Source: Metallyticus violacea (Eukaryota > Arthropoda > Insecta > Mantodea > Metallyticidae). From it: DNA of 64,000 nucleotides. Position 1 is the stretch's first letter. Each line of letters starts with the position of its first letter. Where the stretch lies: contig CM060843.1 in the NCBI GenBank assembly GCA_030762175.1, positions 116,024,869-116,088,868 of the forward strand, given 5' to 3'. Under the pieces are notes generated by a model. The model searched no databases, had not been told where the DNA came from, and saw nothing but the letters and a program-made list of their open reading frames with translations. Made by a program: the position numbers and the translations under genes. This document shows positions 23,395 to 34,690 of the stretch, one piece after another.

Positions 23395-23760
23395 ATGAAA
23401 ATCTCGGTACCGAATATTTTAAGCAGGATGGTGCTGCCTGTCACATCTTCCAGTGTCAGGTATGCTGAAATCGTTTCCTTCTTTGAAGACCGTGACCTAT
23501 CTACAGGACTTAGGTGACCAAACTTGTTTGACCTACTTCTAAATTTCCTCCTCTGGGGAATATTGAAAGAAGTATATCTCAAGTATACCATGGACAGTCG
23601 TGGAAGGAATTATTCGGCAGGATATTGAAACTATGAATCTTGATGAAATCGTAAATTCCTTCCGTAATTTGGATAAAATTAGAGCCATATGCAGGCATTT
23701 CTTGACGGTCAAGTCTATAAATTTCAGCATTTGCTACGAAATCATGCTTTGAATATACCA
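23395..23760 (+). pseudogene. IS630-like transposase C-terminal relic
   Basis: Plus-strand relic with the second catalytic region EYFKQDGAACHIF (about 23415-23455; family pattern FQQDGAxxH). After frame changes the third region is degraded (FDLLLNFLLWGILKEVYL, where PLDFxLWGxLK is expected, about 23530-23580). A tail follows, IIRQDIETMNLDEIVNSFRN, matching the helical end of IS630-like proteins. The N-terminus and first Asp are absent. The third catalytic Asp is replaced. It is a different lineage from family X, whose motif is QQDGAPPHYH. Confidence 0.78.
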
Positions 23761-24250
23761 AGGCTTATCCATGGTATGTCACGGACTTTCGTCCATTAAT
23801 TTCAAATTTATAACGGAAAATCAAGGGTCGATAACGAGTAAAACATTCGATTCTGTGTTCAGTTTCGTTATTTATATCATATAGTATGTTTTATAACTTG
23901 GAATATAAGTTTAAGCTACATCTTTTATACTCCACACTACGGTTCGTACAAACTGTCAGCAACACGGAAATCTAAGAAGTGAAATTGTAATAAAATGTCA
24001 TCACCAAAGCAAAAAGAGCTTATTAAAATATTTCGAATAATTAAATATCGATTGAGGAACTCGTTGCATTTCATCTTCAGCATATTTCGATTATGATTCG
24101 TATAATTTAACAGAATAGACGGGTGACATTCATAACACAGTAGGTGTAAGCTAATGTTTCCACATGTTAGGTTTCTACATCATTCAAAATAAATAAATAA
24201 ACGGCAACTTTGTAGGGATAATTAATATAACACTGACGTTCAGCAAATGA

Positions 24251-24288
<38 letters not shown>

Positions 24289-25370
24289 CTTATACTGCCC
24301 CGTTCGTCAACAGTGCCAGTACTTTGCAGTGTTAGCCCATTAATATTTAAAACTTGCTTAACTGAAACTTATTCTGTACACACACAAAACAGCTGACAAT
24401 ATTGACAAATAGCATCTTACGTTAATTTCCGAATTGATTTGAAAACTCTTGATCTACATTCCTTTGCACGAGCGGGAAGCGCAAGGGGGGGGGGGAGGTG
24501 TCGGTAGCAACTTACCAGTTTGCACTGGTTCAGTAACAGCGAGCATTATACTGCAGCTGTGGTCTAACGATAAAGGTCAGGGATTAATTTCACTTTAACG
24601 GGATTAAACTGCAGAGCATGCGCGCTGAATGGACAAAGGGGTGAAAGTGTTGGGCTGAAAAAGGTCGAAGGGTGGAGGGCTAGCGCTTAATATAATGTTG
24701 ATGGGGATAATGAAACCTGATAGTGGACAGATAACAGTAATCGTTTTAAAGCGGAAATATTATTGCGATGTAGCAATGAGATAAAAGTATATCAAATGTA
24801 CCCCTGCTTTTACTATCCTCCCTCCGGTTATAACCTTCATTGCCATAACATGTCTCATAATGGAAGATGAAAGCATACCCCATCATTACACAAGAAGATG
24901 GGGCTACTATTAATTACCTTAGTAATTAATAGCCATTAGCCGATGTCAACTTTCATTTTGAATGATATTATATTTTACAATGTTAGCATGGTAGAGAACC
25001 TTTCCTTACTAAATATAGTAAAGAACAACAGTTTGTAGATATTTTATTGCTCATATATATTAAATATTGTTTGAAATGGGCACCATGATTTCTCCATACA
25101 CAATTCAGATCGTTTGGGCACCAGTATATGGCTTGAAAATATAACGGCTGTTCGATCAACTTCTGCCTCTAATTCAGTTCACATGGTTCCCGAGCAAAAC
25201 TTCATCATTCATTATAACTCAAAGCAAAAATTCAAATGCTGTGAGGTTGTATAACCTAAGCGTTCATTTTGTCGTGCCAGGAAGGACAACCCACAGGTCT
25301 TCAGCTCTTAAATATAATGAGGCGATGTTTCATTCAGTTGCCATATTAATTGCCTAAGAACAAAAAGAGA
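23761..25370. other. Unannotated, with an AT microsatellite and G tract
   Basis: Contains (AT)n at 24253-24287, an 11-base G run at 24485-24495 and a G+C-richer patch at 24460-24700. That patch carries two GGGATTAA sites 20 bp apart (24580 and 24600). At 25215-25340 a + frame, RLYNLSVHFVVPGRTTHRSS, vaguely resembles the tail of a non-LTR reverse transcriptase ORF. No gene is supported. Confidence 0.45.
24253..24287 (+). repeat. (AT)n microsatellite
   Basis: About 17 uninterrupted AT units. Confidence 0.95.
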
Positions 25371-25590
25371 AATGTAAATTATAATTAATCTGTCGTCTAA
25401 CACACTCTTATGCTTCACTTACTTTTAAATACAGTTTCGAAGAGACATCATCTCCATCTTCAACCAACTTGACGACTCAATTCGTTGGTTGAAGATGGAG
25501 AGGATGTCTGTTCAAAACCGGTCCCACCGCATTCAAAATTAAGTGAAGCATAAGAGTGTGTTAGACGACAGATTAATTATAATTTACATT
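25371..25590. repeat. Near-perfect 220-bp inverted repeat (hairpin)
   Basis: The outer arms 25371-25421 and 25540-25590 are exact reverse complements over 51 bp. Inner arms 25443-25467 and 25485-25509 pair over 25 bp with one mismatch (AGACATCaTCTCC against AGACATCcTCTCC). They enclose a 17-base loop (25468-25484). Between the outer and inner arms is an asymmetric, less well-paired stretch. A transcript through it could fold into a long double-stranded hairpin. It may be a foldback MITE or a recent inverted duplication. The lack of arm divergence suggests a young or conserved structure. Confidence 0.93.
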
Positions 25591-26686
25591 TAACAAGCTT
25601 CACTGTGTGAGTTCGAACAGCATTTTTTAAAAATGTATTATTTTTCGAAAGTTCTTAAATGAAAAAGAGAAATGTTTCCAAATTTTGGAACACTCCTTTC
25701 TTGTAACATCAGTTGGTGCTCACTAATCCTCCAAAAATAAGTAAGACCCAAATATTCACATTAAGAATGGTTAAGTCCTCCGGGGCAATTTAACTTGCTC
25801 AGTAAATATAATGGCTGCTTTATTAGCAAGTCATCTTAAACAAGGATCCATAAAACCAACAGTGAAGATCAGATTGATGTAGAGTGAGAAATCATTTGTG
25901 TAACTCAAATTACTGTCCTGATCATCTTCATATAGCATTGCAGATTGTCGGTTAATATGTCCGCGTTAGATCGTGTAACAGGTTTTTTAAACTGTTTAAG
26001 GGATCTATTTCTTAACACTTTATTTCACTAATGACACAATAATAAGCCCCTTTTATTGAAATAGTTCTTGGCCATCCGCTTCTTGGTGGTTCATGATAAA
26101 TGATACATGTTCAAGTTCTTTGTTCAAATTTTGCATAACTTGACATTCCAATTCCAGTTATTTTCTGTCCCAAGTCTAACAAATTAATGTTCCTATTGTG
26201 TTTTCATTAATAATTTAACATTACATGCTCCTCTGTGGTTAATTTGCGATGGATAGTAAAGAGAAATCTCAAGGAAAACCTTCTATTAACATTAATAAAA
26301 ATAATCTCTCACTTATTCACTGTTACTAATTTGTTCAGCTAATGCCAACCCTGTATGTCGCTTATTCGTGAACAAGTATGAAAAGAGAAAACAAACGGTT
26401 GGGAAACTGCCTTTATCTCAGCCAGTATTCAATTAGCAACTCAAACATTTACAAAACACGTTCAGCACTATTTTGCTATTGAGTCTAAAAATATCACCTA
26501 AACTCCTTAGGCAGCGGTCCCAGCGGCTAGCAAATTTCTCGATACTCGTCACAAAAATATCCCTTGGTTAATGTTCCACATCTCCGCTGGGGACTGCTGT
26601 ATAAATGATAAGAGTATTAGTTTTTATTTTAATAGTAAAATAGCAGACGAGTGTATTTTGTAAGCTTGTGGGAGAGGTGTATTATA
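25591..26686. other. Unannotated A+T-rich stretch
   Basis: No feature is recognised between the hairpin and the next transposon copy. Confidence 0.5.
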
Positions 26687-27393
26687 CTGAGGGTGCCAAA
26701 AAATGTAAACACACTTTCATAGTAGATATCTATTTGATATATTTCAAAGTTGGACCGAAAAACAACAGTAATGTGTAGTATGATGTTCTGTAAACAGCTG
26801 TGACTCACATACATTATGATAGCGTTGCTATGTGACGGGTAAATCAACAATGAACAAATGAAGCCCGATTATCGTAAATCAACAATGAACAAAGAAGCCA
26901 AGTTTATCGTATATCATATGATAAACAGGTGTGATACATTACGTTATGCTAGCATAGCTAGCTAAAAGGAGCTAAGATTATCGTTTGAATAGCGGCAAGC
27001 AATTTTGAAGTGGTATTGGAAAACCGAGAATGTTGTTGAAGTTCAAAGGAATAGGGCAAAGAGTATTCTCCGGATCTAACTCCGTTGGACTTCCACCTAT
27101 GGGGAACTCTTAAGGATGTTGTATACCGTAGAAAACCAGCTACACTGGCAGCACTTCGGGAAGAAATTGAAACGGCACGTGCTGCAATCGCTGAGGACAC
27201 TTTCGCACGTTGCTCAATCAGTAGTTCAACATACTCAGAAGTGTATCGACGCTGATGGTGGGCATTTGAGCAACTGTTGTAACTATAAAAGTATAAGATG
27301 ATTAATGCTCATCATTTTATGTTTATGTAAATTTAGTTTTGTTACACTATTTTCTTTGCTTGAAGTATGTATACATTTTTGGCAAACTATGTG
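26687..27393 (+). mobile_element. IS630/Tc1-like element, family X copy 2 (larger deletion)
   Basis: 707 bp, with GGTGCCAAAAAATG at the left end (26692) and ATACATTTTTGGCA at the right (27371-27384). TA lies outside each end (26685-26686 and 27394-27395). The plus strand carries a short N-terminal piece (YWKTENVVEVQR at about 27011-27045). This joins almost directly to the third catalytic motif SPDLTPLDFHLWG (about 27070-27108) and the C-terminus LSHVAQSVVQHTQKCIDADG. The first two catalytic regions are gone. The third Asp is intact here, unlike in copy 1. Confidence 0.9.
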
Positions 27394-27780
27394 TATAATG
27401 TGGCGAACTAGGTAATCAACGTAGAGAGATAAAGCACATAAATAGAAGTAACTAAGAAAATAAATATTTCAAGCTCGTTAAGCTCTTCTTCAGTGAAAGA
27501 AACGACATAAATGAGAAATATGTAAGATGACTAAGATAGCATGTTCATCTGCATCGTTTTATATATTATGCTCATAGAGAACCGTTTGCATTCTTTACGA
27601 ATATCGCTCATATATAAAGATGATCATTGTGATACTCTGTGCGAAATAATGCACCATGCTTCAACAATATAGCGATAAAAACATTAATACTAACGAATTG
27701 AATTACATTGAATTTTTTATCGGTAAATATGACTGATATTTGATTAATGCAATATATAATATTCTTTAAATTTATATTAG

Positions 27781-27823
<43 letters not shown>

Positions 27824-29897
27824 TTTTTGTTTTATTTTCTGTGAGGACATGCCTTGATATGAGGTTTGCAGGAAAAAAGAAAATCATATTGGAAGAGTAA
27901 ATAACATAGGACCGTTAAGCATTAACCAACGTTATGCAGTAACCCATTATAGCTTTTATCACATGATAGTTGACCCGAATTTTCTGCATTTGGAGATCGC
28001 AGATAGTGGACACGCAAGCTTTGCATCTATTGACGCATGATGCAGACGTAACAGCTGTTTCACCGCAAATGATGGGCGGTTTTTCAAATAAATGGGTTCA
28101 TCATGCAAGGGGATTTTGTAATATGCTCATGAAAACCATCGATCTTTTTGTGTTTGAACATAAAGAACCGAAAAATGATGCTCCTGAGCGTACAGAATGG
28201 TTCAGCTGCGTCAGTACTACGCATCTGATCAGCGGATTCCGCGCAATGCTCTTTCTATATATTAGTCTTTCTATTCCTAAATTGCCTATCATTAGGAGTT
28301 CTCTCCAATATTTTTTATTATGCATTTGTAAATTGTATTTCTTGTATTGCCCTTGATAACCTTTCAATTGCAATAGTCCGCTTCATTTCTTTTATCATTT
28401 GACAACATAACTACGCATTATCTGTGTGCACAAAAGCATTATTTTGTAAAGGTAAAGTGTTGTTTCTTTCTGGCTTTGTTTCTAAGTTCCCTTTCCTTAG
28501 GAAAAAACATTTTCAATACATTAGTATTAACTTCAAAATATTGTTTTAATCACATTACTAATTAAATACTTTAGACAATTTCTAAAAAGCAACAATAGAA
28601 AGTCATCATAAATACTTAACTATTAATTATCGAAATATAATTGCCAAAATTTTCTTGCTGAATACGTATCGGGGTAAAAATTCAAACAGTAAACAACGTA
28701 CAATTTTGCGCTTTATTTCACACAATGAAATGCATGATAAATTTTAAGATAAAATTGATACAGCATCTTATATGTCTGACTAGTAAAAGCGGTTGTAGGA
28801 AGAAAATGATGTCATTTATGACATTTTCGTTCTCAAAAATTAAACCAAAAATCCAGCACCTTAAGAAGTTATTGAAAAGTGACACAAATGCAAGTTTTCA
28901 GACCTTTGTCTGAAATAAAATCAAAAGTATCGAAGTCGGCGCTTTCATGCAATGACTAATAAACTTCACAGTTGACTTAGTGATATTTTTATGCCGATTT
29001 ATCAAAATGGTTTTCTTTATGATCCATAAATAAATGTCAAAATTCTGAAAGAAAATCACAGCACTACTTCGAGGTTACAATCTCGCCGCAGCAAAATAAG
29101 GCTGCATGTTTTGGATTCAGGGGAATTAAGAGTATTCATTATCATTTTCTATTAGGAAAACAAAAGCATAATACATGTACATTATCAGTCATCTAAGAGG
29201 GGCAGAAGGAAATACGATTCTGATGACATGGTTTTATTTTTTTTCCTTGCATGCTACACAATGCCTGTAAATATATAAATCCCGCTCACCAAATGCTAGT
29301 TACAGACCTGCACTTTACGTCTTTTTGTTTATTCTTTTCCATTTTAAATTTTGGGTATTTTTAGAAGTTTTGAGGGCACATTTGAATCATTTTGTAACTT
29401 TAAAGTGGTTATTATATTAATTTTAGCATTTTGAGGATGTTTAAAATGGGCTTTTTGAGTCGTGAATAAGGAAGTCAAATAAACTTCCGCTTTCTTCACA
29501 GCGCGGTCAGTACTTGCATTGTCAGTAAACAACATAAAATCTGCATGCATACTGTCGGTGTCAAAATAATGACGTGATAACTTTTCTGAGAGGAATGTTC
29601 TTTGCATGAAATCTTCCTGTTGCAAATCGATAAAGAGCAACTGCACTAAGACTGGTTGTTTTTTCTTTCAAACTTTTGACTTAATGGTGTTTGAACTCAC
29701 AAATGACGCGCAATCACAAATCTTGTTTTGCTTTGTCTCTGTTAAGAGAAAATGTCCTTAAACTTGGCCCTAATTCTTCGTTAGCGAAAATTAGGTGTAA
29801 GATCATTGCAGTACGTTATGCAACAGAATCATGTTGACGAGTGCTAGATACTGATGGAATAAAATAATAATATGAGAAAAAAGTATTTATTGACCTA
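27394..29897. other. Unannotated A+T-rich stretch
   Basis: Holds a (TA)n microsatellite at 27784-27820. The + frame 27970-28356 (128 codons, the longest in the window) and the minus frame 29344-29646 show no recognised domain, signal peptide or convincing membrane segment. Confidence 0.5.
27784..27820 (+). repeat. (TA)n microsatellite
   Basis: About 18 uninterrupted TA units. Confidence 0.95.
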
Positions 29898-31166
29898 CGA
29901 GAAAAGGTCCATAAGTTTCCGGCCTCGCCGATAAGCATTATCCCCTTCACAAAACCCTTATCTGGTTCCATACCTTATCTGTTAAGTAAATAACTTCAGT
30001 TGTAACTTTGGCTTCGTTGTGTTCAGTTGTTCAAATTTAGTTAAATGAAGAAGGCTATGTGTAAAAGATTGTTACATGTTCAAAATTGAGTTTCGAGCTG
30101 TTATTAAGTTCTTCACAAAAGAAGCACTTACTCCAAATGAAATTAAACAGCAATTGGACGGCGTATATGAGGAAGCATCCCCCTCATATTCTACCGTAAA
30201 AGAATGGGCCAAACGTTTTCGAATGGGTCGAGAAAGCATTGAAGACATTGAAGACGAAGAGGGTGCAGCACATCGCTCTTGTGGGAGGAGAAAATGTGGA
30301 AGACCGACGGCTCAAAGTTACAGAAATAGAAGCAAGGTTGGATCTTTCTAAACCAACACTCCTTCGAATTATTCATGAACATTTAAACATGAATAAGGTT
30401 AGTGCAAGATGGGTATCTAGACTTCTTCCTCAGTTCAAAAGCAGCAACGGGTCATCTGTTGTCAGACATTTTTGGAGCTCTCCGTGGCCACGAGAGAGAC
30501 GTTATGCAAACCATTGTTACAGGAGATGAAAATATGATCCTCTACAATGATCTCTTGTGCAAAAGAGAATCAATGGAGTGGCGAAAACCTAGCGAAGCAC
30601 CCCCTCTCTTAAGGCCAAAGTCACTCAGTCAACTAAGAAGATCGTGGTCACAATCTTTTGGGACTGTGAAGGAATAATTTTCATTGTCTTCAAGGAGAGG
30701 AACACCACAGTAAATGGGGAGTACTATGCTGACCTACTGCACAGACTACGTACTTCCATCAAAGAGAAAAGGCGAGGAAAGCTGAGTGATGGTGTGCGCC
30801 TTCTTCACGACAACGCGCCTATGCACACAACTCTTGTTGCAAATGAAGCTGTGAAGAAATGTGGCTTCAAGGAGATTTACCATCCACCCTACATACCACA
30901 TCTAGCTCCCAGCGACTATGCCTCTTCTAAAAACTGAAGAAGGATCTTCCAGGAAGGTAACTTAAGTGTGACGAAGAAGTGATGCTATTTATGCCCATTT
31001 TGCAGAGAAGACTTCTGACTATTTTTGGAGAGGGGGATTGAAGTTTTAATTCAAAGATGTGAGAATAGTATTGAAAAAAAAGGTAGGTATATTGAAAAGT
31101 GAAGTATAATTTTGTCTTTATCAAAGCGAGAAATGTTTAGGCCGGAAACTTATGGACCTGTCCTTG
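29898..31166 (+). mobile_element. Nearly full-length mariner element
   Basis: 1269 bp, the usual size for mariner. Inverted repeats of about 29 bp contain a perfect 21-bp core at 29905-29925 and 31139-31159 (AGGTCCATAAGTTTCC plus CGGCC-type bases). The outer bases ACGAGAA and ACAAGGAC diverge. A TA flanks the left end (29896-29897); the right flank reads TT, probably a mutated TA. It carries one transposase pseudogene in the plus orientation. Both ends and the full coding length survive, so it is decayed by point changes and small indels rather than by deletion. Confidence 0.95.
30076..31102 (+). pseudogene. mariner transposase pseudogene (DD34D)
   Basis: Spans about 342 codons, the family's normal length, from ATG at 30076 to a tail ending RYIEK and TGA at 31100. 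In order it shows: an N-terminal helix-turn-helix (LTPNEIKQQLDGVYEE, YSTVKEWAKRF); a second helix-turn-helix (RRLKVTEIEARLDLS, IIHEHLNMNKVSARWV); the first Asp in VTGDENM; WRKPSEAPP and VTIFWDCEGI; the second Asp in LLHDNAPMHT; and the third in HLAPSDY, 34 residues later as in classic mariner. All three Asp are legible. The reading frame changes at about 30250-30300, 30430, 30610 and 30935, and stops intervene, so it is non-functional. Confidence 0.95.
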
Positions 31167-31346
31167 TTTATGCTCAAAGCGAGCGGAACATGGATGGATA
31201 TTTGCTTTTCAGTTGGACTAGAAAGCTGCACTGTGGCTCCTGCTCTTAATTTTACTCAAAAGGGTCAAAGGTAAAACCTAGTATATCTCCTTATTTAAAA
31301 AATAAAGTTAGTGAGTTTCGAGAGGAAGTGTTCTCAAAATTGAACA

Positions 31347-31842
31347 ATGTTATTTTGCAAACTTTATGAAGTTAAGATGGCGGCTAAAAAATGTACAGTG
31401 TAGCAAAATATCGGAAGCAAGCAACATAAGCGTACTGTGGAAAATGGTGTTGAAAAAAAGAAAGAGAAAAAAACACGATTACTATTAACTCAGAGTACAG
31501 GAACAAAAACCGTTACGTCTTCCGTATGTTAAAGCAGTTACGTGACGTGTTTAGTATCTGAATATTCCGTAAAGAAGAAAAACCCAAAGTGTAACGTTAC
31601 ATTGGGTATTCTATTCCGAACGAGCCAAGACTGAAAAAAAAAAAAAAAATTATATCCCCCTGTACTTAGATGAAACTATGATAAGAGTAAGAGGTAAAGT
31701 GAGAGGAAAGAACAGATTTGTTTCTGCAGTAAGTGCAGAAGTGGAAAGAAGCTTCTCGGTGTATAAGAATGTCCTCGGTTACAACCGCCAGTCCTTCACA
31801 TATGAGAATCTTCACTTGTCATTGTATGCCGAGACCTGTTAA
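31347..31842 (+). pseudogene. hAT transposase relic, internally deleted
   Basis: Plus strand. 31347-31520 reads an N-terminal BED-type zinc finger (FCKLYEVKMAAKKCTV, a stop, then QNIGSKQHKRTVE; the second Cys is replaced by Tyr) and a KKEKKTRLLLTQS linker. Another frame, from about 31655, reads LDETMIRVRGKVRGKN. It then continues directly into the C-terminal dimerisation domain, SAVSAEVERSFSVYKNVLGY and RQSFTYENL, ending at TAA 31840. A hAT transposase is usually 500-700 residues, so the whole RNase H-like core is deleted. The relic begins within 200 bp of the mariner's right end; whether they share a history is unknown. Confidence 0.82.
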
Positions 31843-33680
31843 TTTAAAGTACTATTTATTCATAAAAATGTATTATTTTATAAGGCGATTTTTTGAATAA
31901 TTTTCCCAAGTTTTATGAGACAATTTTTTTTATTTTTGTGATTGTTTAAGTTAATCAAATCTATGCCCTGCTAATAGCTTCATTTTTTCTTCCTTATAAT
32001 AACTCAGAAACAAGATCGTTCTTAGTGATGGATTTCATGGTAAAACAGAATAATTTCCATGTTCTCTTCTGAACATATTCATTTGTTCTAAATGAACAAA
32101 TATGTGTTTTGAATTATTTAATCATACAAATAGTATAAAATAAATTCAAACTGGTAGAGCTAAGGATAGAGTTATAACTGACTGGTTCTAGTGAAAATAT
32201 AAGGAAATAATTTCGATGAGGAATAGTTTTATTTATTGTATTAGAAATCTTTTTCTTTTTTTTTTTTTTTTCATCTCATTCTTTTGAACTTTTTCCCATA
32301 GAAGTCTTATCCCTATCTTGGTTTCAATTTGCATTGAATGGAACGCATACTCGTGGATAATTATGCAGAATACCATAACACTCTTAAAATGGTAACAGCT
32401 ATTAAGGCTTCAAAAACTCTCCAGTCATTAGTGGGGGCGTTTACACAAATAGGAATAATAATTCGCTGGAAAATATATTTAAATTTTTTTCCGGTAAATA
32501 AAAGAAGCAATGTTACAAATTAGCTATTTTGAAAAAAAAAACACATTTAATTCTTAATTTCACAAGTAAACAGAGATATTTAAATTAATTTTAAACCGTG
32601 CACTCTCATTAACAATAGAAAATAAATTTAGGTAAATATATTTTTGTTTTATATCATGGGTAAAATAATTTAATTTTATAAAAACCCGCACCATTTATTA
32701 TTTTAAATCAAAATGTTTTCGAATTTTGCTTTAGAACTTGGCGAGTATTCTAAGACTAATATCTTTTGGAAAGCTGAATCTCTCCTTATAGTTTCATCCA
32801 GTTTCTTTTATCGTCGATGAGATTGTGCAACGAACTGCCATTAGCTCGATAAAAGGGCATTCTCGTGTTTCTCGCTACAAGAAACTCCAGTGTGGAAAAC
32901 CGTTACTTGCTATCTGTGAACAAATCTCTTAGTTTCTAGCCCTTTGTGATGGGCAGTTAAGTATTTGTTACTACAAACAGGATGTTTTCATTATACGTTG
33001 CAAAAGCGCAAAAATTGCGAACTTGGTTTATCCATTACTAGTAGTACTATTAATTTAAAAATTTGGTTACAATATAAGTTTTTAAAATATAGTTGCTTGA
33101 AGAATAGATCCTCATTTTAAATAATTATTGGATATTCTCATAAAATAGAATAACTCTACTTAGTATAGTATTGTAAAAAATATACTTTCTCCCCAGAAGC
33201 GCAATGTCCTACCAAAAAGGCCACTTTTTACCTTCCATCAATGAAAATCTCCCAAGCCGTACATCCTCATTCTATAGAGTTCAGTATGCTTGCAGCACCA
33301 CTCGGCTATCATTTCATCCTCATTCTCATGTTTCTCAAATGTGAAACGTTCCTTCTGTCTATACAACTTTTTTAAATGAACTCTGAAAAAATATACAGAG
33401 AGAAGAAATTGTATATGCAAAAATGAGCGCTCCATGTGGAGAGTACGCTTGTAATTGGTAGAAACTTCAAGATTACAATCAGCATATACTATTTACCTCC
33501 AAGAAATACGAGAAACTTAATTTTTGTGCAGATCTTAGAGCAGACAATAAATAATAAACGTATTATATTCTAGGAATACCTATAGTTTAAAAGTATTTTC
33601 TATAAAATGACATAGGAAAGCGACATTTTACTAATACTGATCAGATGTGTATACCTATACAGAAAATTACCAAACCCATT
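31843..33680. other. Unannotated A+T-rich stretch
   Basis: No feature is recognised. Frames at 32338-32523 (+) and 33238-33435 (-) lack known motifs. Confidence 0.5.
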
Positions 33681-33800
33681 TGGAAGGTGCAGCACATGTG
33701 TATGAAAAATGCATTAGGGGCAGTGAGGACTGATAAAGTACCTATCAGAAAAGCATCAGAGACCTATGGCGTTCCGTACACGACATTAAACGACAAACCA
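33681..33800 (+). pseudogene. psq-type helix-turn-helix fragment (pogo-like?)
   Basis: The plus strand reads MKNALGAVRTDKVPIRKASE followed by TYGVPYTTLND. This fits the psq/CENP-B-like helix-turn-helix found at the N-terminus of pogo/Tigger-type transposases and in some host transcription factors (pattern AVxxxxxSIRKAAExYGVPxxTLxxR). A stop follows and no DDE domain is readable downstream on this strand. Given its surroundings a transposon origin is more likely than a host exon. Confidence 0.55.
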
Positions 33801-34039
33801 AATACATAAGGCTGAAAGCGCAGTTCTTAACAAAAAGAAAGAAAGCGGCTATTGAAATGTGCAAAATGGAAATTTCTTCTAAAAGGAAATGAAATACATG
33901 AGGGAGTGTAACGATATCGAAACTGCTCAAAAAGAGTGGAGGGAAGATTTAAAGACAACGGCCTGGGATACGGAGTCAAATGAACAAAAGTACAAAGTAT
34001 TTTTGCACAACTAAAGAACACGTTACAGGATATATCTGC

Positions 34040-34690
34040 AATAACATTAGCTAAACAGATGATCCAGGTCAATCTAAAGGTGAACTCAAATAAAGTGAAA
34101 CATCCTACAAGAATGGTTGATAAGTGACTTGGTTTGATTTTAAAAAGAACAAGTTTTGCATTGCAACAATATTTATTTTTCAACAATTCACTTCAAGTTT
34201 AACGCATTTTCTCCGTTTCTACAGGTTCGTGATTACATCTTGGAAATGCGTTTCTATGAGACCCTCAAAATATTTTATCTCCTGTATGACTTCTTCATTT
34301 TACTTACATTTGTATTCAGACAGGAAAGGTTTGAGTTTTGGGAACAGATGGTAGTCCGATGGAGTGAAATGGGTGGTTGCAGAGCATTTCAAATCGTAGT
34401 TCTGCATGAATGCACCGGCGCACTGTAACAATGAAACATTTTTTTTGGCCACTCACACATGATTTTTCCCCTCTCTCTAAAACTGATTTCTAGTTTCCCC
34501 TTCTTCAAGTAATCCACCAAGACAAATATTTTTGCGTACCAAAAAAAACCGAAGCCAGTACTTTTCCATCGGATGGAACGCATTTAGCATTTTTTGGAAT
34601 CGGTTTGCCTCGTGCGGTCCACTGTTTAGACTGCTGTTTCGTTTCCGGTCATTGTCACAAAACGTCACCAACTATCTGTTGATTTTTTCT
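34040..34690 (-). pseudogene. mariner transposase relic on the minus strand
   Basis: Minus-strand mariner relic. From the right it reads a GD remnant (VGDV, about 34660), ETKQQSKQWTARGKPIPKN in one frame and, in another, FVLVDYLKKGK (about 34510-34545). The second catalytic region follows as FHCYSAPVHS (HDN expected, Asp lost). Then comes the third region, FTPSDYHLFPKLKPFLSEY (34315-34370), with its Asp kept. A degraded C-terminal tail runs to about 34040. The DNA-binding half is not readable. Several stops and shifts make it a dead copy. Confidence 0.8.

Noticed and set aside
27970..28356. 128-codon + frame, the longest in the window
   Set aside because: No domain, repeat or homologous copy was recognised. 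In an A+T-rich 64-kb window a frame of this length can arise by chance, and the reverse strand has an overlapping frame too.
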